From contig JAIQFC010000003.1 of assembly GCA_020073465.1 (NCBI GenBank), positions 186,001 to 250,000 of the forward strand: a stretch of 64,000 bases of DNA. Reading direction: 5' to 3'. Below, piece by piece: positions 8,657 through 16,826 of this stretch (the stretch's first letter is position 1; each line of letters begins with the position of its first letter). Source of the DNA: Terriglobia bacterium. Lineage in GTDB: Bacteria > Acidobacteriota > Terriglobia > Terriglobales > Acidobacteriaceae. The notes beneath the pieces were generated by a model. That model made no database searches, was not told the DNA's origin, and saw nothing but the letters and a program-made list of their open reading frames with translations. Made by a program: the position numbers and the translations under genes.

Positions 8657-9823
8657 TTGCCAAGTCAGAACGAAATCAATCGACGTTATAACAATGTTCG
8701 CTCCCGCATGGAAAGAGAGGGGACCGACGCGCTCCTTGTGTGCGGAAATCAATATGCAGGTTTCGAAGGTGCCGTCCTTTACATGTCGGGCTTCGAGATT
8801 GTGCACCGCTATGTCTATGTGCTGTTTCCGCTCGAGGGTGAACCAACCCTGGTCTTCCCGCGCGAAGCTCGCTGGATCGGCGACAAAGGAAAACCGTGGG
8901 TGAAAGATCATGTTTGGCCCGATGTTCCGGGCCAATGGATTCGAGATATGGCCGCCGGGCGCGGATGGAAACGCTTGGGCGTGTACGGCTTGGATTTCGT
9001 AATGCCTGTCCGCGACTATCGTGAACTTGCGCAGGGATCGCTGGAACTCGTCCAGTTCGACAGGCAATTCGACATGGCGCGCGCCGTGAAGAGCGAAGAA
9101 GAGCTCGCGGAAGTGCGCGACGCCATGGATATCATTCTTGATGGTTTCTGGGCCCTGGTCGGTGCCTATACGCCGGGCAAGACTGAGGCCGAGATCATGG
9201 CGCCGGCTGTGGAGCGCTTCTTCGCCCGCGGTGCGGGCCCGCGCATGATGAACATTTTGCTCTCCGGTCCGCGGGGAGAGGCCGACGCCTTTTTTAAAGT
9301 GCCCGGCCGTCGCGTCGTCGCAGCCGATGATTTGCTGCTGTACTCACTCGAAATAACCGGTGCGGGAGGATACTGGGTTGAGTTCTCCCGTCCACTGTTG
9401 CGCGGCAAACCTGGGTTGACCACGCAAAGAATGGCAGATGCTTATCCCCTGGCCCTCGAAGCCGCGCGCAAGCTCATGCGTGCGGGTGAATTGGCCAGCA
9501 ACGTACACCGGGCTGTCGCCGAGACTTTTTCCAGACACGGTTTTGCGCTCGGGCATCTGTCGGGGCATTCCATCGGCACGACGATGCTGGAGTATCCCGC
9601 GATCGGGGCCAGCAGCGAGGTTCCGTTGGAAGAAAATATGATTTTCTCTCTGCACCCTCAGGTCGTGGACGAGAACGGCAAGGTCTGCCTCTACACGCAA
9701 GACACTTATCGCATCGGCAAAACCGGAGGTGAAGTTCTGGCGGATGTTCCCTGGCGATTCTTTGCCGGACAGGAAACCCCGGAGAGTGTGATGCCGGTGC
9801 ATCAAGCGCGGAGCGAAAAGTAG
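8657..9823 (+). CDS. M24-family creatinase-like hydrolase 2
   Basis: About 388 residues from TTG 8657, which sits after an AGGTCAGG stretch. An in-frame GTG at 8609 would overlap the upstream gene by 19 bp and is the alternative start. The domain order is the same as in M24 protein 1. The dimetal ligands are largely replaced: the aspartates are missing from the GGYWVEFSR strand, the EPG glutamate reads His (SLHPQV), and the last glutamate is in a LYTQDTY context. The active-site histidine (GHLSGHSIG) is kept. That pattern resembles metal-independent creatinase, which cleaves C-N bonds, more than an aminopeptidase. The stop overlaps the next start (TAGTG). Confidence 0.85.
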   Translation: MPSQNEINRRYNNVRSRMEREGTDALLVCGNQYAGFEGAVLYMSGFEIVHRYVYVLFPLEGEPTLVFPREARWIGDKGKPWVKDHVWPDVPGQWIRDMAAGRGWKRLGVYGLDFVMPVRDYRELAQGSLELVQFDRQFDMARAVKSEEELAEVRDAMDIILDGFWALVGAYTPGKTEAEIMAPAVERFFARGAGPRMMNILLSGPRGEADAFFKVPGRRVVAADDLLLYSLEITGAGGYWVEFSRPLLRGKPGLTTQRMADAYPLALEAARKLMRAGELASNVHRAVAETFSRHGFALGHLSGHSIGTTMLEYPAIGASSEVPLEENMIFSLHPQVVDENGKVCLYTQDTYRIGKTGGEVLADVPWRFFAGQETPESVMPVHQARSEK

Positions 9824-10755
9824 TGGCGCGGATCAGGATTTGCATCGTTGGCTGCGGGGCCGTAGGCAGCCTCTTTGCCGCTCACCTTGCCAGGGGGGGC
9901 GAAGCCGAGATCTGGGCTTACGATGTGTGGAAGGAGCACACGGACGCGATTCGCCGAAGCGGCTTGCGGCTTTCTGGCGCTGCCGATTTCACGGCGACTC
10001 TCAACGCGACCAGCGATCCCGCAGAACTGCCCCGCTGCGACTACGGCATCGTTGCCACCAAGGCCATCCACACGCGTGTTGCCATTGCGCAAGCTGCCCA
10101 TGCATTCGACGCTGACTCAGCGGTGTGCTCTGTGCAGAATGGCGTTGGCAATGAGGAGATCATCGCGGAACATGTGAAGCAGGTGATTCGTGGAACAACC
10201 TTCCCCGCGGGCCATCCCATTCAGCCGGGACATATTGGCTTCGACATCCGGGGGGACACCTGGATTGGACCGTTCGAACCCACGCACACGCCCATGAGGA
10301 AAGTCGAGGAACTCGCCGGCCTCATGACTCGCGCCGGAATGAACACGATCGCATTGCAGGACGCTCGCGGAGCGCAGTGGACCAAGCTGATTTTTAACGC
10401 GTCGACGAATCCGGTCGGAGCGCTAACCCTCCTTCATCACGGCGGCGCCACGCGGTTCGGGCCGACTGGACAATTGTTTGTCGATCTGATGACAGAGGGA
10501 GAACAAGTCGCCAGGGCCCTGGGCATCGAGTTGCACGGTGATCCGCGGGAGCTGGTCCAGAAAGCTGCCCTGGCGCCGGGCAAACATCCGTCCAGCATGC
10601 TGCAAGACGTCCTCGCCAGGCGGCAAACCGAAGTCGACTTCATGAACGGAGCCATCGTTCGCTGGGGTGAACAGGTTGGCGTACCCACGCCCCTCAATCG
10701 CGCGCTCTGGGAACTCATCAAAGGATTGGAGCACTCCTGGACCGACCCGGACTGA
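9823..10755 (+). CDS. Ketopantoate reductase-family dehydrogenase (copy 2)
   Basis: A 310-residue second member of the PanE/ApbA family. GCGAVGS at the N-terminus is the nucleotide-binding loop, and TKLIFNAST contains the expected catalytic lysine with the following asparagine. GTG 9823 overlaps the stop of the upstream M24 gene by one base, so the two are coupled. Two such reductases inside one catabolic run suggest two different hydroxy/oxo-acid steps or two stereoisomers. I see no truncation. Confidence 0.87.
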   Translation: MARIRICIVGCGAVGSLFAAHLARGGEAEIWAYDVWKEHTDAIRRSGLRLSGAADFTATLNATSDPAELPRCDYGIVATKAIHTRVAIAQAAHAFDADSAVCSVQNGVGNEEIIAEHVKQVIRGTTFPAGHPIQPGHIGFDIRGDTWIGPFEPTHTPMRKVEELAGLMTRAGMNTIALQDARGAQWTKLIFNASTNPVGALTLLHHGGATRFGPTGQLFVDLMTEGEQVARALGIELHGDPRELVQKAALAPGKHPSSMLQDVLARRQTEVDFMNGAIVRWGEQVGVPTPLNRALWELIKGLEHSWTDPD

Positions 10756-10794
10756 CCCACTCCTTCTCACGAATAAAATTGGAGCCAAGCACCC

Positions 10795-11862
10795 GTGACC
10801 ATTCCTTTCAATATCGGTGTCCTGCAGCTGAGCATGGAGCCCGTGCGCGAGACCGTTGCCATGGCGAAGGCTTGTGAACAAGCCGGGTTCGACGCTTTCT
10901 GGATCGCCGAGGCCTACCCCTGGTGGCGCAAGCACTCATTCGAGGCGCGTTCCTCGACTGCCGTCCTGGCCGTGATCGCGCAAGAAACTACGCGCATACA
11001 AGTGGGATGGGGAATCATTTCTCCCTACACTCGGCACCCCGTGCAGATCGCCATGGAAGCGCGCGTAATGCAGGACCTTGCTGGCGCTCGCTTTCTCCTG
11101 GGACTGGGCGCTTCCAAGATCTTCATGAAGGAAATCGGCGAGGGTGAAGGTGAGAAAGTGGGGCCGGCCACCGTGATGCGGGAAAGCGTCGAGATCATTA
11201 AGGGAGTCTTGCAGGGTCAGGCCTTTCAATATGGAGGGAAGGTCTTCCATGCCAACGTTCCCGCGCTGAAGCCGGACGCCCACACGCCACGCGGCGTCCC
11301 GCCCATCTACATCGCCGGAACAGGACCCGTGCTGCAGAAACTGGCGGGCTCGATTGGCGATGGCCTGCTCACGGCCAGCATCACAACCCCGGCTTTCGTG
11401 CGCTACTCGCTCAGGAACATGGAAGAAGGAGCCGGAAAAGCAGGGAAGGATCCCGCGAAGCTTATCTTAGGGTCGGTCATCGTGGGCAGCATCGGCCGCG
11501 ATTCGAGCACCGGCAAGGAAGGCGCCCGCGAACAGGCTGCGATGTACCTCGCCAACAAAGTACAGAACATCAAGGGCTCCGCGGACATTCTGCTGCAAAG
11601 CGCAGGACTAACATTCGAAGAACTCCAGCCAGTCGCCGATGCAATGGAGAAGGGCGGACGTAAGGCCGCAGCAAAAGCCGTTACTGACGAAATCCTGCAC
11701 AAAGTGTGTGCTATCGCAGGCACACCGGACGAGTGCATTCAACGCATTGAGGAATACCGCGCTGCAGGCTGCACTCACATCATGCTGGAGATTTGGGGCG
11801 ACGATCGAACCGGCCAGGCCAAACTATTTGGCGAAGCGGTGCTGCCGCACTTCAGAAAATAA
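10795..11862 (+). CDS. LLM-class flavin/F420-dependent oxidoreductase
   Basis: A 355-residue luciferase-like TIM-barrel protein of the MER/F420-dependent subgroup. The N-terminal strand NIGVLQL, the EQAGFDAFWIAEAY segment and the WGIISPYTRHPVQIA stretch are typical of enzymes that bind F420 or FMN next to a substrate pocket. It starts at GTG 10795, 39 bp after the second ketopantoate reductase, and is the last plus-strand gene of the cluster. It converges with the next minus-strand gene, with only 14 bp between. Ring-opening or hydride transfer on the pathway intermediate is plausible but not shown. Confidence 0.87.
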   Translation: MTIPFNIGVLQLSMEPVRETVAMAKACEQAGFDAFWIAEAYPWWRKHSFEARSSTAVLAVIAQETTRIQVGWGIISPYTRHPVQIAMEARVMQDLAGARFLLGLGASKIFMKEIGEGEGEKVGPATVMRESVEIIKGVLQGQAFQYGGKVFHANVPALKPDAHTPRGVPPIYIAGTGPVLQKLAGSIGDGLLTASITTPAFVRYSLRNMEEGAGKAGKDPAKLILGSVIVGSIGRDSSTGKEGAREQAAMYLANKVQNIKGSADILLQSAGLTFEELQPVADAMEKGGRKAAAKAVTDEILHKVCAIAGTPDECIQRIEEYRAAGCTHIMLEIWGDDRTGQAKLFGEAVLPHFRK

Positions 11863-11876
11863 CCTGTCGAGCTGGA

Positions 11877-13082
11877 CTAGCTTTTCACCGCCGTTGCGAA
11901 CTCATCGACGATCTGCCGGAACTCTTCGTCGGAAATCAGGCTGCGTTTCGCAATGGCCTTCCTTTTCACGGCCGCGAGAATCGGCGCGATCTGTTCTTGG
12001 GACACGGAGAGCCCCAATTCCTTTGCCTTGAGCACAATGCTGTCGAGGCCGCTCTTTTTTCCTAGAACGATGTGACGTTCGGCCCCCACAAGCTCTGAAG
12101 AATAGGGCTCAATCGCCTCCGGCAGGTGGAACTGGCTGGCCACCGCTCCACTCTCTCGCATGAATAGATTCGCGCCGACCAGGGGTCTCCAGGCATCGAG
12201 CTGGTAACCTCCGGCCTCCGCCACAACCGCAGAAACCTTGCGAACCTTACCGAGATCCAGCGCAACCGGCACGCCGTAGAGACACTGCAGAGCCAAAGCG
12301 ATTTCACAGATATCCGCATTGCCCGCGCGTTCGCCCATGCCGTTGATGGTGCCCTGGATCCAGCCGGCGCCGGAGCGCACTGCCGCAAGAGCACAAGCAG
12401 TCGCCATTCCAAAGTCGTTGTGCCCATGGAAATGTACTGGGACGCTCGGGCCCACCCATTCCCGAGTTTGCCCCACAAGAAATTCAACTGCCTCGGGACC
12501 ACACGCCCCAATCGTATCCACCACCACGATCTCGGCCGCCCCGGCTTCCAAGGCAGCCAGATAGACCTTCTTTAAATAGTCAATATCCGTGCGAGTGCCG
12601 TCCACCGCGAAGAAGGCCACCGTGATGCCATTCTGTCGAGCAAAAGAAATGGCGTCGGTCACGCGGCGAAGAACCTCGTCGCGACCGATCCCGTAGGCCT
12701 TCAGCTTGATGTCGCTGGTCGGCGCCTCGATGATCGACGCCTTTAGGCCAAGCCGCACCAGTTCCTCTACATCGGCTTTGACAGCCCGTGAAAAGCCCCA
12801 GAGTTCCGCCTTCAAACCCGCTTTCTGCATCAACTGGATCGCTTCGGCATCTTCGGGAGATACTCGCGGGAAGCCCGCCTCGATGCGGGACACACCTAAC
12901 TGATCCAACTGACGGGCGATTTCCAGTTTTTGCTGCGGTGAGAGCACCACGCCCACCGTCTGCTCGCCATCTCGCAGGGTGGTGTCGTAAAAGCGGACCG
13001 GATTCTTAGGATAGGCAGCACGAATCTCAGGCCGCGCGTTGTGCTCGCTGACCCAAACCTTGACGTTTGCAGTGGCATCCAT
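11877..13082 (-). CDS. Homocitrate/isopropylmalate synthase-like (HMGL-family) enzyme
   Basis: A 401-residue HMGL-like TIM barrel. The DTTLRDGEQ motif (33-41) gives the metal-binding aspartate and catalytic arginine, HFHGHND gives the two metal-binding histidines, and NGMGERAGN is the conserved glycine/glutamate loop. It therefore should condense an acyl-CoA with a 2-oxo acid, or run the reverse aldol-type cleavage. It is shorter than LeuA because it lacks the regulatory domain, so it resembles homocitrate synthase (NifV/LysS type). No nif or lysine genes are nearby. It lies 11 bp downstream of the FAH gene, in the same operon, and may act on the product of the cluster. Confidence 0.86.
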   Translation of the reverse strand: MDATANVKVWVSEHNARPEIRAAYPKNPVRFYDTTLRDGEQTVGVVLSPQQKLEIARQLDQLGVSRIEAGFPRVSPEDAEAIQLMQKAGLKAELWGFSRAVKADVEELVRLGLKASIIEAPTSDIKLKAYGIGRDEVLRRVTDAISFARQNGITVAFFAVDGTRTDIDYLKKVYLAALEAGAAEIVVVDTIGACGPEAVEFLVGQTREWVGPSVPVHFHGHNDFGMATACALAAVRSGAGWIQGTINGMGERAGNADICEIALALQCLYGVPVALDLGKVRKVSAVVAEAGGYQLDAWRPLVGANLFMRESGAVASQFHLPEAIEPYSSELVGAERHIVLGKKSGLDSIVLKAKELGLSVSQEQIAPILAAVKRKAIAKRSLISDEEFRQIVDEFATAVKS

Positions 13083-13093
13083 GATGGGAGTTC

Positions 13094-14125
13094 CTACCGC
13101 AGCGCCTCCTGTGTGGCCAAGGCCTCCGGTTTCTCTCCGTAGGCTTCTTTCCAGGAGATCACCCGGTTACGCAGGACCCCGATCTTCTCAATCTCGCATT
13201 CCACCACATCGCCAACCTTCAGGTACCAGGCCTTCGGATCCCCGCTAAAAGCAGCCACGCCAGAGACCGTCCCGGTCGAAACCACATCTCCCGCGCTGTA
13301 TCCCATCGGCGAGTAATGCGACAGGATCTCAGGAATTTTCACCGACATCTTGCTCGAGTGGGACCGCTGGCGGGACTCTCCATTGACGCGCAACTCCATC
13401 GCGAGGTTGTGCGCATCGGGAATCTCATCTGTGGTGACAATCCACGGCCCCAGCGGACAGAACGTATCGATGCCCTTGCAAAAGCTGAAGACCCCGGACT
13501 TCATCTCCCGCCGCTGGATATCGCGGGCAGTGATGTCATTGAAAATCACGTACCCGCCAATGAGGCTGCTGGCCTGTTCGGGGTTGAGGTGCTTCCCCGA
13601 CTTCTTCAAAACCACGGCCAGTTCCAATTCGTAATCCAGCTCTTGAGTCAGGTGCTCTGGATAGATAACCGGTTCTTCATGGCCAATAATGGCGTCCACA
13701 TTCTGAAAGAAAACAATCCACGGCATCACGGGATGAGAGAAACCGGCCTTCGTTGCCTCCTCGTGATGCTCCCGAAAATTGCCGGCGGTGTGAAAGAACT
13801 TCTTGGGGATGATCGGCGCCTTCAACCGCACGTCCTCAGCCGCATAGAACACGGGCTCAGTTCTCACTCCGAGCATGGAACCTTCCCAATCCAGCGCATG
13901 GTCAAACGCTTTCCGTGCGGCCTCCAAGCTCGTGTCGCCTCCCTCGAACAGGGCGCGCATGTCCGCGGGCACGAGCGCATCGCCCAGCCTGGCGCATGCT
14001 TCCGTACCTTCTACGTCGCGCAAGTAGAGCGCACAGGCGGAGTTAAGGTCCACGATTCGACCATCGGAAGTGACGGCGCCGATGCGGTGTTGGCCAACAG
14101 AATTCTCAAAGCTAACCAGTCGCAT
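13094..14125 (-). CDS. Fumarylacetoacetate hydrolase-family protein
   Basis: A 343-residue FAH-domain protein. Metal ligands are visible as the two glutamates in DYELELAVV and the aspartate of FNDITARD, with the GTVSGVA loop and a C-terminal VGDVVECEIEKIG strand. The family includes C-C bond hydrolases, decarboxylases and hydratases in aromatic and heterocycle degradation, in keeping with the adjacent cluster. The N-terminal 70 residues form the small domain common in the longer members. It is the first gene of a minus-strand pair, and its 5' end faces the genomic island boundary about 120 bp away. Confidence 0.88.
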   Translation of the reverse strand: MRLVSFENSVGQHRIGAVTSDGRIVDLNSACALYLRDVEGTEACARLGDALVPADMRALFEGGDTSLEAARKAFDHALDWEGSMLGVRTEPVFYAAEDVRLKAPIIPKKFFHTAGNFREHHEEATKAGFSHPVMPWIVFFQNVDAIIGHEEPVIYPEHLTQELDYELELAVVLKKSGKHLNPEQASSLIGGYVIFNDITARDIQRREMKSGVFSFCKGIDTFCPLGPWIVTTDEIPDAHNLAMELRVNGESRQRSHSSKMSVKIPEILSHYSPMGYSAGDVVSTGTVSGVAAFSGDPKAWYLKVGDVVECEIEKIGVLRNRVISWKEAYGEKPEALATQEALR

Positions 14126-14245
14126 GAGGAGTCAGTGATATCCCAGCAGAAGCGGTGACCGACCCCAAGATTCTATTGGACCTCGTCCCAAGCTGTCCAC
14201 CGGGGCGGGTCAGACGACCAGATGGGAGAACGGTTTGCGGGCCAG

Positions 14246-14288
14246 GCAAGTGCTTGAAAACATGGCGGAGAGGGAGGGATTCGAATCC
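14246..14288. repeat. Left attachment site (displaced tRNA-Ser 3' end)
   Basis: This 43-bp stretch matches 24213-24255 with two mismatches. It contains the last bases of the tRNA acceptor/T-arm region (GGCGGAGAGGGAGGGATTCGAA) but no rest of a tRNA, so it is the displaced copy left by integration. Just inside the island an inverted repeat AAGGACTTA (14307-14315) / TAAGTCCTT (14346-14354) and the segment CTGATTTGCAGGTGATTTG (14369-14387) may be integrase arm-binding sites. A near-identical copy of the last segment lies at 24186-24205. Confidence 0.85.
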
Positions 14289-14765
14289 GCCTGAAACTGT
14301 CAAACAAAGGACTTAACCGCGCACGGACAGCACAATTAGTACTCGTAAGTCCTTGACAAACCTTCGTTCTGATTTGCAGGTGATTTGATTCGCTGACCTG
14401 CTCACTGATGTCGCTGCACAAGGTATCCTGCACCAGGGCCGCGAATGCAGCTCGTGCTGAAAATTGAGGTTCATAAAGCTGGACTCAGCCAACCGCAAAC
14501 AGCTCCGGTCGCAGATCAACACCTTGAGAACACCCCCCTCCTCCCGACGCCGTAGGCGGCGCGCTTTTGAACTTCCCTCTAGCTGCTCATTTCCGGCGTG
14601 CGGGATGGGTAGGACGGCGCAGCTCCTCGATCTTCACCCCGCCCTGGCCGCTCTTGGGATCGAACGCTATCAGCGTCACCTTCAGCGCCCCATCCGGGCT
14701 TACCACGCCGTCGTTGACATTCACTGTTCTGTCTCGATATCCGCGCTCGGAGCTGGCAGACGGCC
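14289..14765 (-). pseudogene. Intergenic stretch with a possible gene remnant
   Basis: No convincing complete gene is present. On the minus strand between about 14750 and the stop at 14587 a frame reads RTVNVNDGVVSPDGALKV and then LIAFDPKSGQGGVKIEELRR, which looks like real protein, but the frame is closed by a stop upstream and has only a GTG as possible start. It may be the 3' remnant of a gene lost through rearrangement of the Rhs locus. The left part holds the inverted and direct repeats noted for the attachment site. Confidence 0.3.
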
Positions 14766-15284
14766 TTACCTATTCCCGTTCGGCACAACCCGCTGACTGA
14801 TTTCCGCTATTGCGTCGAGGACCTCGGCTCGCAACGAGTGCTTTTCGTAGGATTGACTGCCAACGCGCTCGGCCAAGCGCTTCAAGGCCGGAAGTGCCTC
14901 CGCGTCACCGATCTGGCCGAGCGCAAATATGCACCAATACTTCACCCCCAGATCGTTGTCCTCTACATTCTTGAGCAGCACGCCCACGGATCGCGGGCTT
15001 TGAATATATGCGAGTGCTTCGGCAGCGTGGCCGCGCACATCGGATTCCTCCTGGGCGTCATCAAGCACTTGTTCCAGAGCAGTCCTAGCAGATGCGTAAC
15101 GGCCAAAGCCCAGTACATAGGCCGCGGCGGAGCGGCTCTCAGCCCCCTTAGCCTTCTCCAGCAGGGAGATCAGGCACAAAACAGTGTCAGTCGTGAGGGA
15201 TTCCAGCTCCTTAGCAGCCTCCCAGACCTCCTCACGCTTACCGTTTTCAATCGTGCGCAACAAGTGCTGAATGTCCTCAATCAT
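14766..15284 (-). CDS. HEAT-repeat protein, candidate immunity protein for the orphan Rhs toxin
   Basis: A 172-residue all-helical protein with about four PBS-lyase-type HEAT repeats (for example AAAYVLGFGRYASARTALEQ and YWCIFALGQIGDAEALPALK). There is no signal peptide, so it should be cytoplasmic. The ATG overlaps the stop of the orphan Rhs cassette as ATGA at 15281-15284, so the two are translationally coupled, the usual arrangement of toxin and immunity genes. The immunity role is inferred from position only. HEAT repeats bind proteins in general, and the sequence alone does not prove neutralisation. Confidence 0.75.
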   Translation of the reverse strand: MIEDIQHLLRTIENGKREEVWEAAKELESLTTDTVLCLISLLEKAKGAESRSAAAYVLGFGRYASARTALEQVLDDAQEESDVRGHAAEALAYIQSPRSVGVLLKNVEDNDLGVKYWCIFALGQIGDAEALPALKRLAERVGSQSYEKHSLRAEVLDAIAEISQRVVPNGNR

Positions 15285-16351
15285 CGTTTTTCACATTTGA
15301 AAGTGCAGTGTTGCTTGTGCGTTCCTCTCGGCACTTTGGTGTTTGCGTCCTTTTCCGCGGCAAGTTCTGCGTCTCCTTTTGAGTTCCCCCAACCCTCGCC
15401 AAAGACGTAGTCAGGAATGTTCGGGAGGAAGCTGAAATTCTTGATCGGGCACTTTGCAGTACAGTGCCATCTGCCCTTTCTCCTGCACCTTTCCTCTTCG
15501 CGAGGATCTCCCGCCAATCCTGGACTCGCCAGGTAGAGAGGCAGCAACACTATTTCACAGACTACCGGATTGGCCGCACAGAAAGCACCGATCCCTGTCC
15601 CCGTGTCTGGGGGCACAGGTTTTATCGGTGCTGGCGCCACTCCCGTGCCTTGCAGCCCGAAAGGATCTACTAAATTGACGGGGCTGTTGCTCACGTAGCT
15701 GTAGAAGTCGGAACCAGCTTCAAATCGCATCGGGTCTTCAGAGACGAAGCGTCCAACATTCTGGTCGTAGTACCGATTTCGGTAGTAGTACAAGCCAGCT
15801 TCGGAATCGGACTCTCGTCCGGTGTACTGGAAGGGGTTGGCGAGCGTGCCGCTGGAAGCGGTCAGCTTGCCGAAAAAGTCGTAGCTGTAGGTGTTCGCGA
15901 GTGCTCCGCCAGAGTTGCTGAGCGATGTGATTGAGCCTAGCCCGTCTGCCTGGTAGTAGCTCGTGGTACCGGATCGCAGTTCGGAGAGTTCCTCGTCGAA
16001 TTCCGAACCCTGTGTGTACCTTGCGAGCACATTCCCGCTGTTGTCGACTTCCTCCAGCAGGTTGTCCCCGTCATAGAGGTAATTCGTTGTCCCATTCGGC
16101 CCGCTCTTCTGCACCCTGCGCCCGAATGGATCATACCGGAATGTGACCAGCCCAGTTCCCGGTACCGTCGTCGACGCCAGCCGGTTCTCGAAGTCCCACG
16201 CGTAGTTCTTTCCGCTCGCGTCAGCCAGGGTGTTCCCGTTGTTGTCGTCCGTGTAGCTCCCCATCGAATTGGCTACCCGAAGCGGTCGTATTGGAAAGTC
16301 ATTGCTTCGGAACAGGTCTCTTGTCCGAAAGCTGCTCTGAAATGCTTTCAC
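15281..16351 (-). CDS. Orphan Rhs core fragment with alternative C-terminal toxin
   Basis: A 356-residue frame. From about residue 30 it matches the last ~200 core residues of the full-length Rhs protein upstream (shared: RYDPFGRRVQKSGPNGTTNY, then RSGTTSYYQADGL, YYDQNVGRF and the closing DPFGL). After DPFGL the sequence changes completely to a unique tail of about 120 residues ending in a Cys/His-rich segment (WHCTAKC and QHCTFKC). That is the structure of displaced rhs-CT cassettes, which can replace the active tip by recombination. The first 30 residues do not belong to the Rhs core and overlap the upstream gene by 53 bp, so the cassette may be silent. I do not recognise the tail's activity. 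Confidence 0.8.
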   Translation of the reverse strand: MKAFQSSFRTRDLFRSNDFPIRPLRVANSMGSYTDDNNGNTLADASGKNYAWDFENRLASTTVPGTGLVTFRYDPFGRRVQKSGPNGTTNYLYDGDNLLEEVDNSGNVLARYTQGSEFDEELSELRSGTTSYYQADGLGSITSLSNSGGALANTYSYDFFGKLTASSGTLANPFQYTGRESDSEAGLYYYRNRYYDQNVGRFVSEDPMRFEAGSDFYSYVSNSPVNLVDPFGLQGTGVAPAPIKPVPPDTGTGIGAFCAANPVVCEIVLLPLYLASPGLAGDPREEERCRRKGRWHCTAKCPIKNFSFLPNIPDYVFGEGWGNSKGDAELAAEKDANTKVPRGTHKQHCTFKCEKR

Positions 16352-16817
16352 GCACTACATTGCGCTGGCCTTCGTCGTATCGAATGAAAAGCAGCTTGAT
16401 CCTCCCATTCCGACTGAGATCACGGAGCACACAGCGAGCCGATTCGAAATTGGTCGCCTTCTTGCAGCTTTGATACTCGGATTTTGACAGCACGCGTTCC
16501 GTGGCGTCCTTCGCGTCAGCCTTCTCACGCCAGTCCGGAAGGGAGTAGTAGTCGGAAAAAAAATAAACGTATAAATAGGCAAAGTCCTTCAGCGTAGCGA
16601 CTGATACATTTTCTGAGCCTGAAAAACCATGGCAGGTGTTGTCTGGACAGAACTCCAGGAGTCTTCCCTTGTTTTTCAATTCGATGCTTTTAGGAAAGGT
16701 GTCTGTGATTGCCTTCGATGGATCGAACTGACTGGTGGCCGTTTGGGCATTAGCCAGCGCAAGGCAGCCTGCAAGAGCGAGGGAGATAAAAGACTCGAGA
16801 AATCGTCTATAGTTCAT
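16299..16817 (-). CDS. Secreted protein, candidate immunity to the Rhs M15 toxin
   Basis: A 172-residue protein with a clear N-terminal signal peptide (basic start, hydrophobic core to about residue 22, then ALANAQ), so it should be in the periplasm. It has four cysteines after the signal (CPDNTC, SCKK, ARCV) that could form disulfides. It starts 9 bp after the Rhs stop, with GAGG just before the ATG. The immediate position behind a toxin-bearing Rhs gene, plus export to the compartment where a peptidoglycan peptidase would act, make it the likely immunity protein. No family is recognised. Confidence 0.72.
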   Translation of the reverse strand: MNYRRFLESFISLALAGCLALANAQTATSQFDPSKAITDTFPKSIELKNKGRLLEFCPDNTCHGFSGSENVSVATLKDFAYLYVYFFSDYYSLPDWREKADAKDATERVLSKSEYQSCKKATNFESARCVLRDLSRNGRIKLLFIRYDEGQRNVVRESISEQLSDKRPVPKQ

Positions 16818-16826
16818 TGTCGTTCC

